A stretch of 64,000 nucleotides of DNA, from contig NC_089762.1 in NCBI RefSeq assembly GCF_040412425.1, positions 21,537,147-21,601,146 on the forward strand, given 5' to 3'. Below, piece after piece: positions 10,131-22,128 of the stretch. Under the pieces are notes generated by a model. That model had not been told where the DNA came from, did no database searches, and saw only the letters and a list, made by a program, of their open reading frames with translations. Positions within the stretch are counted from its first letter, which is position 1. Each line of letters opens with the position of its first letter. The position numbers and the translations under genes are program-made. The DNA comes from Macrobrachium rosenbergii. Taxonomy: Eukaryota; Arthropoda; Malacostraca; Decapoda; Palaemonidae.

Positions 10131-11984
10131 ATTATGAGAAAGATGACAATTCAAGCAAGGGTAAAACTTGAATAAAAAAGAAATTAATTTATGAATATCA
10201 AAATGTGACATCTTGAGTACTACTCAGCAAAGCAACCTGTCATTGCCAACTTAGGTCAGAATTGTTAAATAGCAAAAAACTAACCAAACACTTGAGAAGT
10301 TTAAAAGGATAGAGAAGTTTAAAAGGATAAAAATATTCTCATGCAAATTGCTTCAGAATATTACTAAATGGGAATGTGACCAATGATGTAATGTAAGAAT
10401 TGAGATGAATAACAATACAATGTTTGAAAAGCATGGTGTAAATCTTGAGAACCAAAGCTCTCGCCAGGCTCTGAAGGAGTCACACGGGAATTAGAAGCAT
10501 TTCCTTGCAGAACTGCTGAGTTTGAGCTGGACGTGCACGGTAAGAATTTTCTTCATTTAACTATTTTCAGGTTGGTGTGACTGGGATTGTATCACATGGA
10601 ATAATAGCCCTATCACCCACTGGTGGTGTGCAAGTATTCTGGAAGAGTAGCACTAATGTGTGCTAGCAACTGCTCATATCTGCAATAGCTATTCATCTTA
10701 TTGTGAAATAATGATTTTTACCTTAGTAGGGACCACAGTATGTCATAGTCTGTGGAATACGTACTATGTCTACCTTGCCTCTGACCACAGAAATTGGGCA
10801 ATGCTTTTCAGGCAAAATGTGATTGAGCTGGAAGGCATATGAGAGGTTCCCCTCCAGCCAGCCTCACTCTATAGAATTTGTCACTAGTAACATAGTAATC
10901 TCAGTTCAATAATTAGCATGTCCAATATCATGATTGAAATAGTAGTGTTATGAAAGTATGGTTTGTATATATGAAACTTGAATGATTGCCAAAGTTTTCT
11001 TTTAAGCACTTAAATGTATTTTATATTTTTACAGGGTTACTACAATTTATCTGCACCCCCACCTAATTATAATCATCCACCATATTAAGCTGAAATGGAT
11101 GCAAAGGATGGAACCTCAGAGGTATAATTTTGAGTGGTATAATAAGTAACATTCCCTGATTTTTGATGAATCAGTACCTTAAGAATTAAATTAATCATTC
11201 TGTTTTACTTCAGGGGCATAAACAAATACACATTTTTATGTAAATAATTTTCTTAGGAAAGTAGCATACCCTGAACTTTAATGTACAGCATGATTGCAAA
11301 CTATTGTTTAATCATAAAAAGTAATTTGGTTGTATTCTTTATAGAATGTGAGTCATTTTTAAAAAACATGAATTTTATTAGTATTTAGGCTACAGAATTG
11401 TAAAGTCTCGTAGACTAAGAAGAAAATTATCACTTAATAATTATGTTAGCATAATTTTCATTTATTTTTTTTTATATTTTTCTCGTATTCAGTTTTAGTT
11501 TTTGGAATACTGTAAAGAATACTTTATGATGAATGGCCAATGTTCAGGATATCTTTTGAAAACATTTTTAGTTTAGTTTATTATTGAGAGAATTGCTTCA
11601 TAAAATATGAACTGTATTAAAATACACTAAAATAGATGTGTCATCTTGTTAGCTATAGTGTTCAATAAAGTTTCTGAAAGTGCTCTATTTGTTCATGATT
11701 TAATGTATGTGACCTGTATTGAATAGGAAATTATTAAAATGGGTAGAAGGGCAGATTGCCACGACTGGTGCCCTGGTGATTGGGGCATCTTCCACTTGAA
11801 GGATAGAGGACAGCTGTTGGATGTGGTGTGCAAGTAGCTAGAGGTAGATCCCTTCAATACTGTCATGTTTAGCCATCCTTAATCTGGTCCAGCAATAATT
11901 GCAGGTCCAGCTGTTGTGGTATAAATATTCTAAGACCTCCTACATGAGGCAGCTGAGAACTATTCTGCACTTAAGCATGGAATA
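10131..11984. other. AT-rich DNA, no gene seen
   Basis: No long open frame, RNA gene or repeat recognised. A short direct duplication (GAAGTTTAAAAGGATA twice) is at about 10297-10330. Confidence 0.6.
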
Positions 11985-12620
11985 AAGTTACATTTTAGGT
12001 CTAACTTTTGATAAGAAATTTACTTTTGAGAGGCAAGTACAAAATATTGCTTCCTTTGTTTTCCAAAAACTTGGTATTTTGTTGAAATGTTTTATGATGT
12101 TTTGGGATGAAGCTATTACATCTAAGTGTTTTAACTTTTCTTCTTGCTTGATTGGAGTCTTTTTCTCTGGTATGCTTTTTCAGTGCTGACTCTCATCTCA
12201 AATTCTTGAATAGAGTTATGTCATCAGTCAAGTTTATTTTGCCAACTCATAACGTTAACTTGTGGCATAGACATAAAGTGAGTTCATTATGTTTGTTGCA
12301 TAAAATGTACTTCAACAACAAGGATTCTCTGCGCTCTTCTTTGCCTGACTTAGCTGTATTTGCTTGCAGAACTAAGCAGGCTGCTGCTACAAACAGTGTT
12401 GTTTTCCAGAATTAGGTTTAATACTACTCAGTTTGCTAGTTTTATCTTGGACACAGCTAAAATGTAGAATAGTTTGCCTAGTGCAGTAGTGGAATCTCCT
12501 GACCTTTAAATATTTAAGGAAAGAGAAAATTCATTCCTGCTCTATGCTGACATCTCATCTCATCTGAACTTCAGGGTGTATTGGTTTTATTTTGCATTCC
12601 CTCATATTTATTTATTTATC
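11985..12620 (+). pseudogene. decayed LINE ORF2 C-terminal region
   Basis: Translated fragments in several plus frames match the tail of a Jockey/CR1-type reverse transcriptase ORF: a start like LTFDKKFTFERQV (about 12000-12040), then VMSSVKFILPTHNVNLWHR and VSSLCLLHKMYFN (12215-12320), then a Trp/Asn-Ser-Leu-Pro region followed by VVESPDL (about 12470-12510). Many stops and frameshifts interrupt it. The catalytic core of the RT is not included. The 3' end runs into a short TTTA repeat at about 12608. Confidence 0.6.
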
Positions 12621-13504
12621 ACTAGCTTAACCGACATTCGTCCTGTAAATGACTTGGTAGCCCTTCCAAGTTCTTTGGTTTCTTCTGAAATCCGAAACTC
12701 GTAGGATGCTTGTCTCGAGCATTTGGCTTTAGCCAGGGGTTCAGCTTGAGCAGGACACACTGTTTTCTTCGGAACTCCGATCTGACGATTCTCACCAGAT
12801 AGTTCGAGATAGAAGCAGCAGTGGAAATTCTAGCAGACGTTCCAGCCTGAGAGTTGATGTACTTTCCTCGTTGGACGAGAGACATTCTGGACGTTTGGGG
12901 ACATGTTTTCAGCATAGGCTTTGTCACCTTGATGCTCGCATGTTCGTGACTTAGTCACCATAGTTCCAGATATCCATGGACATGACCTGGTTCGATGTTC
13001 ATCTTCCCGTGTTCAAGGCCGTCCAGCCAAGAAATGATACACTTTCCTTGATGTATGTAAGGGATTCTGCACGACCATGGACGTTTCTACCCTAGGACTG
13101 CTGTCGCCTCAATGTTCGAATGTCTGTGACATTAGTTACCATCTGTCCATGCTCCTCCAGGCCCTCTGATCTTCATTCAAGCTTTCTTGACCGTGTCCTG
13201 TCGCATGTCCGAGTCCGCGAAGACACACGTACGTGAAGTTGGTTCATACCAGTTGGTTGTCCCATACGTTCGGGAGGTGACAGCATGGACACACGGTCGT
13301 ATATCGGCACACAGCAGTCGCACGGGGGGTGTGGAAGTTCTCAGCGCGGTGTGTCCGGGAACGGACCATCGACCTCGCTTGAGTGAAAGATTTAGAAGTT
13401 AACGGGATGGCCTACGGCCATGCCACATTGAAGCTCCGTTTCCCATCCTTTCACCGCGTCGTTCATTCTGTCGAGCGAAGAGCACTGATATAACTTCAGT
13501 GGAC

Positions 13505-13640
13505 ATCTAGAATGGAGCCAAATCATGTCCACAACCATCTGAATCATGTCCACAGTCTTCCGAATCACGGCCACGGCCGTGCGCATTCTGTCCACAGCTG
13601 TGCAAGTCACTACCCATCCATCGGCAACAACCATGTGGAA
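13505..13640 (-). repeat. 21-bp coding minisatellite in copy B
   Basis: About six 21-bp units with the plus-strand core AATCATGTCCACA. On the minus strand successive units read G-R-D-S-E-D-C, G-H-D-S-D-G-C and G-H-D-L-A-P-F, the same heptapeptide pattern that lies on the plus strand at 6750-6945. The array is thus inverted relative to that of copy A although its flanks are not. Confidence 0.6.
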
Positions 13641-16604
13641 GTCGTCAGCAGCACGTCTGCAGTGCCTTTCGATAATGAAGTGAACGGCCAACGTTCGAGG
13701 GATGATGTACGTCCATTTGCCATCGTCCATGGTCGTGACTTTATTGAGTCCATCCAAGGACGTGACTCGTAAAGAGTGGGGAATGATGGGAGCCCTTCGT
13801 GTGAGAAGAGGTCTTCTGTTTCCAATCATGACCTCTTTCTCTCTCCCTTTTTCCTTATGGTGTTTACCTTTACCATAGGAAATGGAGGATTTGAAGAATA
13901 AGGTTTTCTTTCTTCATTGGAAGTGGTCATTGATCTCATTCGTGAGTTCAATAATATTCATATAATAATTCTGAAGTTTAAATCCCCACTTGTGATCTCT
14001 CCTACTGTTGTTGAAGCTCTTCTAAGCTCAAGAAAGGATTCAAGAACACCTGGTTTATTGCTTGAACAGATATAGTTCTCTTTGGCTTGAATATATAGCC
14101 TTTATTTCTCTCTCCAGCAAGAGAAGTGAGGAGTGGCGACAAACTTATTGCATATGGCTGACATGGTTTTTGCTGGAACAGATATAGTTCTCGCTGGCTT
14201 CCATATATGCAATGAGTAAAGGGAGGGGTGTCCTGTCATCATAGGGCAACTCATCTTTTGAGTAATTTACTGAACTTATGTCATCGTAGGGGATCTCCTC
14301 ATAGGACGTCTCCTCTGTTGACGCTGCACATTCCATTGACAATACTAGGATATCTCGGTCGACAGTGCAATGTCTGTTGACAGTAGAGTACTTAGCACGT
14401 ATCTACATAAGAACATCTCAACATAGGACATCCCCTGGGGTTATCCTATCATCTCCCCTGTATACAGTCATGATGAATGGGGTTGCAGTAGCTTGCTCAA
14501 CAAAGACACCAGTCGGACACATTTCAGGATGAAGGATGTACGTCAGACTGGAGTCTATGCCCATGCAAGGGTACAGTGTTGCACTTCTTTGGCAACGTGA
14601 AGAGATTGAGCATGCCTACTTTCCCTTATCAGTTTCTACTACTAGATTGGTTTTAATACCAATAACATGTATACAAGAAGAAATTTTATGTTCATGGAAT
14701 TTTGAACGATGGTTCTAAGCTATGCTAAACCACTTTCACTTATGGTATCAATGAGATCTTACTGATAAGGACAGTGGAATTGATTGAGACGCTGATCTCT
14801 TTCTTTTCTAGTTGCCTTCTTCTCTACCAAGATAGATATGAAGATAAGACCTATCAGAGGTTGGACCTATAGAATACATGTGACTGAAGTATTCTAACTG
14901 ATATAACGTTTTGTTTTGTACACAAATGTATCTTTCCGTGGCATACCTTCCCCCTCTCTAGCTAAAGGGGAAAGGAATGATATCAGACATGTATTGATAG
15001 ATACCTTAGTTTCTTGTCTGAACAGTTATATATATCAACTGATCTGGAGACTTAAGTTCTAAAAACTTATTTTCAGTCAAGGAAGGGTGTCTGGAGCCCC
15101 TTTCCTTGGTCCTCGTGCTGTTACGTTGCTCCTGTGAGGAGTGGGAGATGTAGGCAGTATTTGCTGCTTACAGTCCTCAGTATGATAACAATGACACCAC
15201 GATATGAACATGGTCCCCAAAGGTCCTAGTGTCCTTACATGTCAGGTCTGCGACAGTGGTAGTACTTGGACAGACGGAAGTACTTTTGGTACGATGGCCA
15301 AGAAGGAATCAAAGGCAAGATGGCACTTTTTCAATGAAATCAAGGAATAGGATGGTTGATCTTTACTGTTTCTCGCTCAACCTCGAAAGAAGATTGGTCA
15401 TACTCTTTCTTCTCTCAATTTCCTGTTGTTGGCGTCTGATCTGCTTATTCTGCATATTCGAAGGTGATCAGTTAGATTGATTGTTTTCCTTCGATGGTCC
15501 TGTGGCACCAAAGACAGTGTGACTTCTGTGTTACCCCCATAATATAGTTTTTCAACCTGAAGCTAACGACTAGCTTGTTAGTTTTGAGCTGCCCGAGAAA
15601 TGATGAAAAAGGGATCCTTTCTCTAGCTAAGACTGATCAACCGAACATACCGTGAAACTTCCTACTGGACATGAGTACGTTTCGGGTTAGAGCTCAAGAA
15701 GGCAAAGTCACCTATATGTCCGTCACATTCACAAAGGACATATAGTCTGAGTACTTGGATAGAATGTATTTTTGAAATTCACATTCATATCCTCTTACCT
15801 TGGAGTGTTGACCACAGGCAAAGGAATCATTTCTCTGCCAAGGGGAATAACCTTCCAAATGTACCCTGCCATTTCTTGTGGTCATCAGTAGGTTTGAGGC
15901 AACATTTCTAGGGGCCACAGTCATCCATCGATCTATGGCATTCAGGAAGAACCCATCGATCTGGTACTAGGATAGAATGTAATTGTGCAGTTCACATTCT
16001 TATCATTTTACCTTGGGTTATTGCCCGTGGGTCCTTGAACTCCTTTTCCTTGGATCCTTGTTGGATGCTCAATAAGATATGTAGTTTACCCAGCTCTTAA
16101 AGGATAGGTTGCATCTTGCCTAAGGTGTGTGGCTACAGGGAGGTGTGGGCAGGACTGGCTTCCTACCTTCCTCCTGTTTTCCGTTCTCTTTCAGTGGACA
16201 GAGGAAGAGTGAACAAGCTGTCATGAGCTGGATTGGCGTGCATGCAGGTGATCTGCATGACTGAGTCTCCAATCTATAATACAGTTTTATTTGGATTAAT
16301 AGATGCATTTCCTACCTTCTCTCTACCAAGGAGAGAGAAGGACTGACTATGGGCAAGCCAGTTGGTTATTTTTAGTTACATACTCTTCGACTTTGTGGGT
16401 TCATCTGTACCTTTCGAATCAAGGGTTTTCTTTCATACTTTCCTTTAATCCAAAGTGCCCAGAAGTCTGGCAGTTGAACATCACACATGTTCAACAGATC
16501 AGAGGTATGGTATCCTTTCTTTGCTCTTTCATGACCAGGAAGAGAGTAACAGGTGAGCCGAACTACCAGTCAGCTCAGAGAATTACTTGGAATCCTCCCT
16601 CCAA

Positions 16605-16740
16605 CAGTAAGTCTCCATGTGTAAAGACTGAGGGTTTGTATTTGTGCAGGAACAAATGACAAGTTTTTAATAAATTTGTATTTTCCTAATGTACAAATCT
16701 GATGTCTTTTATCATACACACCTGAGGTCTTTACATAAAA
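16605..16740. repeat. hairpin-forming repeat inside copy B
   Basis: Counterpart of the inverted repeat at 9770-9885: GTAAAGACTGAGGGTTTGTA near 16620 faces TGAGGTCTTTACAT near 16722 with an intervening AT-rich loop, plus an extra partial arm around 16690-16712. Confidence 0.5.
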
Positions 16741-17010
16741 GGCCCATCTCTTAACACCCCTCATTCTTTTACTGAGCCAAAAGGTAAACTGAAGAGATTG
16801 AATGCATACCGGTTGGATGGGCAGTACTTCTGCCCATACCATAGGAAACTGTTACTGCCTTGCAAAAGTTTAATGGCTGGACTTTCCAGCTTTGCCGAAA
16901 GTTATCCATACAGATGTTCCTAATGATGTGATAAAGGGTCTCAAAATATTGGATTAAATATACTTAATTTGGAATCTACTTGTTTTCCTGCACCTGCTCC
17001 TCTTAACACA

Positions 17011-17014
17011 ATAC

Positions 17015-17106
<92 letters not shown>
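17011..17106. repeat. (ATAC)n/(AT)n microsatellite
   Basis: Four to five ATAC units followed by about 40 uninterrupted AT dinucleotides. Likely length-variable between individuals. Confidence 0.95.
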
Positions 17107-17108
<2 letters not shown>

Positions 17109-18560
17109 GTCCTTTTTTATCTCAAATGTCCTATTTTCAAATGACTAGTGTTCATTTTTGTGCTCAAACATCTGGCAACCCTGCAGTGACCACAAAAAGA
17201 AAGGGGCAAACCTGAAGTATGCTTTAGTTAGTGGACATAAACTGCACACTAATTGTAGTTATTTATTTTAGGGAATAAAATGTAAATTTTAGTACTACGC
17301 TAAGACCAATACTGAGCTAAAACATTAAATCAGAATTTTAACGCACAAGATTTTATGTAACTGCTGACCGGTGGTTATCGTATAAATGAATCTTGTATCA
17401 TCAACTATTCATTAGAATTAAAACAAAACTAAACAAAAATATTAAAGCAAATAGTCCAACAAACCAAGGTTCCGAATAATTATTCATTGAGTCCACAATA
17501 TGAACTAGTCTCAACTTCCATAAAGACTTGCATGTACAGGCCAATATCTTCTACAATTTAGAAAACGAACTTTCTTTCTAGAAATGGTACAGTATCTCTA
17601 GCCTAATCTAGTCTGTTATGTGGGAAAAATGGCAGACAAGATAGTGTCTTTTAAACTGGCTTAATGTTTGTTGCTTCTCAAACTATATTTGCTTGGCTTA
17701 TACCTGATGGTTTTCTATCTTTTTTGCATCCTAAATGCAGCCTAAGAAGGTTCGTCAAACCTTAGAATTGGAGGAATAGAAGTTTGTTTAGAGGTAATAT
17801 GATATACGAGAACAAAATGGAAGAAATGGGCTATTTACTCGGAAGCGTCATTGTTTTATTTTGACAGCTTGGTGTAACATGATACCGAGGGTGGGCACCA
17901 GACTCCCTCTACACTCTCCCAATTTAAAAACCTACAGCTTGTAAAAGAGACGTTTTTATGAAACTACATAATTCATGCTATTATTATTGAGGTCACTGTG
18001 AGACTGAAATTGAAAATAATATAGTATGTCGTGCAAATTGATCGAAATGAAAAGCAAAGAGGACTCGCAACAGCGATCACAAGCAGCCATCTTTGTTCGT
18101 CATTCAAACAAGAAAAGAAAAACAAAAGCGCATCGCCAAGGCGATAGCAAAGTGCTTCGTTGATGAAATGCTTTCTATGGAATTAATATAATACGAGGTG
18201 GATTTCATGCGTGATTTTATTAAGAGAAGAGATGTGTTGGTGGCAGAAGTGTTTTGGAAGTGGTAAATGTTGACGGGAAGTAATATAATTTGAATTTAAG
18301 GCAATTAGATTTGGCATAGGTGCCCTTGTTACCCGGAATAGGGTTAACCTTTAGATACAGTAGGAGTTCCAAGACAGATTCCTTCATAGAGCGGCATAAC
18401 CGAGCAGTCACATCTCTACCCATTGGGCCAAGGAACAAAGAAATAATGGTGGTATAAGGCGTAGCTCTATACAACTGGAATTTTTTCACAGCCGCACACC
18501 AAAGTTATGTAATATGAATATATTACTTGATAGAATAACCTTCCTTTTGTGACACAAATG
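17107..18560. other. no gene seen
   Basis: AT-rich and apparently unique. Slightly GC-richer around 18060-18180, without a supported exon, promoter or RNA gene. Confidence 0.55.
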
Positions 18561-18564
18561 GCGT

Positions 18565-19058
18565 TTTAAGATGACATGACTGCTGTTTTGCGATCAGCGA
18601 TGTTAAGCTGCTTTGGGTGTGGTCAGTAACTGGATGGGTGACCACCATCAAATCCTTGTCTTCTGTTCTCTCTCGATTTTTAAACAGGTTCTTTTGTTTC
18701 ATTATCAGAATCTATTATATATATGTATGTAAATATACACGTGAACGTTTATAAAATGAAGAATAAAAAAAACTGACATTTGTCATGGACTCGAATCCTG
18801 CTCATGAGGGCCGACTTCAGTGCGGGTCAAGGTCGATTCTCACCACGCATGTCAGTTTTTCTTTAATTCTTTATTTTAGAAATTATTTGTGTATATACGT
18901 ACATATATGCAATAGGTTCTCATAATGAAACAAAAGAACCCATTTTAAAAATCGGGAGAGAGCATAAAACGGATTCAGTGGCGGTCACCCATCCAGTTAC
19001 TGACCAAACCCAAAGCAGCTTAACTTCGCTGATCAGAAAGCGGCTGTTTTCTCTACCC
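18565..19058. repeat. inverted pair of 5S-rRNA-derived (SINE3-like) repeats
   Basis: The plus strand at 18591-18646 carries the internal promoter region of 5S rRNA: GATCAGCGATGTTAAGC (box A area) followed by GGTCAGTAACTGGATGGGTG (box C area). The same segment is on the minus strand at 18980-19035. Flanks continue as an imperfect inverted repeat: AGGTTCTTTTGTTTCATTAT near 18690 and its complement near 18935. The centre (18775-18860) contains GGACTCGAATCCTGC, which resembles a pol III B box, and ACTGACAT at one side with ATGTCAGT at the other. Neither copy keeps the 5S ends, so they are not 5S genes. The SINE assignment is inferred from the 5S-type head. Confidence 0.7.
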
Positions 19059-19214
19059 TGTACTTAATTCACCATCTCAAGCACCTTCCCATTGTCTTGA
19101 TAATAAGTTTGTTTTCCTTTTCTTCATTTTGAATGATGATGACCAATGGAAACAAAGCTATCGATGGACTTCTCTCCACCCTTCTTGTTATCTGAACATT
19201 ATGCAAACTAAATC

Positions 19215-19575
19215 CTCTTTTCAACCTTTTGAACCATCCATTACTTGTCTAACATACATCCCTCAATCTGGAATGTGTCTGACTGATGTCTGTGTTGAGC
19301 ATGCTACTGCAACCCCGTTCATCAGCACTGTATACACAGAAGATGATAGGATAACTCCAGGGAATGCCCTATGATAAGATGTTCTATGCAGATACGTGCT
19401 AAGTACTCTGTCGACAGAGGAGACACCCTATGAGGATATCCCCTACGATGACATAGGTTCAGTAAGCTACTCAAAAGAGGAGTTGCCTTATGTTGATAGA
19501 ACAACCCCCCTTTATTCATTGTGTATATGGAAGTCAAAGACAACTACATCTGTTCAAGCAACAAACCACGACAGC
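19215..19575 (+). repeat. inverted fragment of the copy B repeat
   Basis: The plus strand here matches the minus strand of 14130-14560, with a roughly 70-base gap. Matching blocks include GAATGTGTCTGACTG-like, AGATACGTGCTAAGTACTCT and the frame encoding EDIPYDDIGS and KEELPYVDRT at 19420-19500. The rest of the repeat family is not seen on this side. Confidence 0.65.
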
Positions 19576-20380
19576 CACGTACAATGGGTTTGTTTGTATC
19601 ATCATTTACCATACTGGATATACACATTTGATAGTGCGAGGCCTGCTTTACATGCATCATTGGGACTGCCACTCATAAGTGCTGCCTGCAGCACAATGTT
19701 TTGTAAATTTTTATTGTTTTATTTTTGTAAATTTTTTTTGCTACTATCACAAATGCAGACTGTCATCAGTTGCACCTGTTGTAAGTTTACACCTGTCTGT
19801 ATTCACTGGTGTCTCCCATATACAACTTCAACGATGCCTGGAAGGACGTCACCGTAGAGACCCTCAACTATGCCTGGAACTGTATGCTGATTAAGAAGAG
19901 GCCATAATGGACTTCTGGGGTTTGTAGTTGACAACTTCCAGAGTGGCTGGCTGACAACGGTGGTGATCCTGGCTACCAACTACTCTCCGACAGCAAGATA
20001 GCTGATGCAGATGCTGGTGATGAAGGAGCGGCTGAAGACGACGAAGACCAGGCTGTTCTACAACTAATATCGTACAGGAGTATGTATACGGCCCCTGATA
20101 CATTTTTTGAGATGGAGAACCCCAATATGGACCCCATCGACTTTCACGTTGGCTGCTCAATTGCCTGAGTATCAAAGTATCCTTGAAAGCTTCTTCAGAT
20201 CCCAAACCCCTGTGCACCCAAGCCCATCGACATCCACATTTTCGGTAATTCAAGCCTTCATCCTGGAACTGCAGGCGAGTATATCTGCTGCTGCCTGTGT
20301 CGATGGGCAGGCCTCCTTCAGTCAAGAATCTGTCACTGCAACACTTTGATGATCCTGACCCTCTAGGCACATTATATGCC
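19576..20380. other. unrecognised sequence with short frames
   Basis: Short frames on both strands (19891-20370 minus, 20107-20349 plus) with no motif I can name. It lies between repeats, so it may be old transposon sequence. No function assigned. Confidence 0.35.
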
Positions 20381-21426
20381 TGTAAGAGACCTCATCGTGC
20401 CGATCGTGGTCTCTTTCGAACACACGTGTTCATGTGTCATACCTTCGGAGGGACCCAGACAAAGAGAGAAACAAGAGCATCCCGTTTTCTCTCCTTCAAG
20501 GAACGCAACTTCTACCATATAATATTTCCATCTGTTTCTCACTAACCATTGTTGTCTTGATTTATGTACAATCACCACTACTTTGCATTGCCATGCAAGC
20601 ATTCTAATCATGTACTCATAATGTTCCACCGAATCTTCTGTATCAAACTGTATGTATGTATGTTTCTGTTTGTGAAGACGCCAGACGTCTCGCCATTTCA
20701 CATATATTATGCTACTGCATTATATTCATTAATCTGTCTCGAATCTCATGCAATTGGCCATAAGTGGAATTTCTTGGCCTTTCCATTGATATATGTTTTA
20801 TCACTGTGCACATAGTATGTCTCTCACAATCGGCATCTGTTTGTCTGCCGACAGACACAGATGTCCAAAACATTACCTCTGTTTTGCCCTGTCTGTGTGT
20901 AGATGCTACTTTGTGGCTCGCACCAGCCAATAACAACTTCAAAGATTCTGTACATTCATTCAGTAAGGAACCACCAATAAACCAGTCAACACCCAGCCAG
21001 TATGTCACTTAATCCCGTCCTTACACTGGTGACCCCGGAGTGACCCGTAGGAGCCGGTGGCAGACGTCCAACCCACGATGACGACCCACACGCCAACAAA
21101 CCCTTCGCCGCCCCCTCTACTCAGCCTCCCGTCGTTCCCGAGTCTTCAATAGATGTCTGACCCCCCGAGATGACCCACCCCACCACCGGAGCCCTGGACG
21201 CCTCCTCCAGGAAGCCTGACGCCGCCCCCGAACTCATCCGGACGAGCTGACCAACGAAGGACCAGCCGATGTCATCCTTCAGCCTGCTGCCGTCCCCCTC
21301 GAGCTGGCTACCGAAGGATCAGCCACCGTCATCCTTCAGCCCTCGAGCTGGCTACCGAAGGTATGATGCACGAACACACACGTGTGCTCGAAAGAGACCG
21401 CGATCGGCGCGATGAGGTCTCTTACA
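20381..21426 (+). mobile_element. LTR fragment of a second gypsy family, closed by an inverted LTR start
   Basis: A probable LTR (TG...CA, about 20381-21025) begins TGTAAGAGACC and is followed by TGGTGACCCCGGAGTGA at 21027, a good match to the 3' end of tRNA-Trp and a likely primer-binding site. A GC-rich Pro-rich leader follows to about 21352. Then, instead of gag, the first 70 or so bases of the LTR recur in reverse complement (21353-21426, ending GAGGTCTCTTACA). TGCC stands on both sides (20377-20380 and 21427-21430). The unit therefore looks like a 1.05-kb element with 70-bp terminal inverted repeats, made from an LTR and leader. Confidence 0.6.
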
Positions 21427-21430
21427 TGCC

Positions 21431-21812
21431 TGTAAAGTCCCCGCTCAACGCATTCTCTGTAATGAACATCCCGTTTTCTGCGGTGCCTTCACATTCGACC
21501 TAGGGTTGCACGAACACAATATTATTATCATTATTATGAATTGTATATTTTATTGTCTGTTCAATTGACCATGCATTATGTATATGTAGAGTATTTTTAT
21601 ATCAGACCAGACATTGTTAATCATTATGTTTTCTGTATGCACCTGTCCTGTTTTTTGTAGAGAAATAGTTTGACCTCAGGTCACCTGTAAATCTTTGTAC
21701 CCACGGTCTCTGTGTTATACACAGACGTCCGCACGCCACTTTATAAGCGGGTCGTTTCATTAATAAACCAGCAGTTCTTGTCTTCATGCTCATTATTTCG
21801 CACCTCTCTCAC
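21431..21812 (+). repeat. 5' LTR
   Basis: Starts TGTAAAGTCCCCGCTC, identical to the start of the 3' LTR at 26120. Contains a TATA-like TTTATAAG at about 21741, AATAAA at 21762-21767, and the palindrome TGACCTCAGGTCA at 21671-21683 kept in both LTRs. The right end is set just before the primer-binding site. Confidence 0.85.
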
Positions 21813-21814
21813 AG

Positions 21815-21832
21815 TGGTGACCCCCAGAGTGG
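21815..21832 (+). other. primer-binding site, tRNA-Trp-like
   Basis: TGGTGACCCCCAGAGTGG directly follows the LTR. Its first ten bases are complementary to the 3' end (with CCA) of animal tRNA-Trp, the primer used by CsRn1-type elements. The remainder has diverged. Confidence 0.6.
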
Positions 21833-22128
21833 TTCCCGGAAGCCATTAACGGACCCAAACGTCGACTTAGTCTTGGCCCGATGAACCAACCCATGCCCCT
21901 AGCGGACTAACTACGGCGCTCTAACAGTGTTCGGGTGTTACCAACCCTCGTCAGCAAGTCACCGGCATCATTAGCGGACCCAAACGGCATGCTCCCAAGC
22001 GTGTATTGACGTGAGTGTTCCCTCACACTCCAAGTGAGAGAGCGGAATGAGCATGGACACAGACATTCCCAACCACATACAAATTAACGCGAACTTCTCG
22101 GAGCCAGACATCTCCTGCGCGCTCCTCC

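Larger units (their letters stand above)
12650..16920 (+). repeat. unclassified middle-repetitive element, copy B
   Basis: Second copy of the family described at 5.6-10.1 kb, in the same orientation and heavily diverged. The right-hand portion (15.1-16.9 kb) is the best conserved. The portion 14.13-14.56 kb is also present in inverted orientation at about 19.22-19.57 kb. A minus-strand frame at 14145-14342 holds EEIPYDDISS and DELPYDDRT; the inverted piece encodes the same peptide with changes, suggesting that this part once coded for protein. No enzymatic domain is recognised. Confidence 0.5.

Noticed and set aside
18591..18646. Functional 5S rRNA gene
   Set aside because: Only the internal control region matches; the 5' and 3' ends of 5S rRNA are absent.
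18780..18865. A tRNA gene in the centre of the 5S-derived inverted repeat
   Set aside because: A B-box-like word and trinucleotides resembling tRNA arms are present, but no acceptor stem or complete cloverleaf could be drawn.
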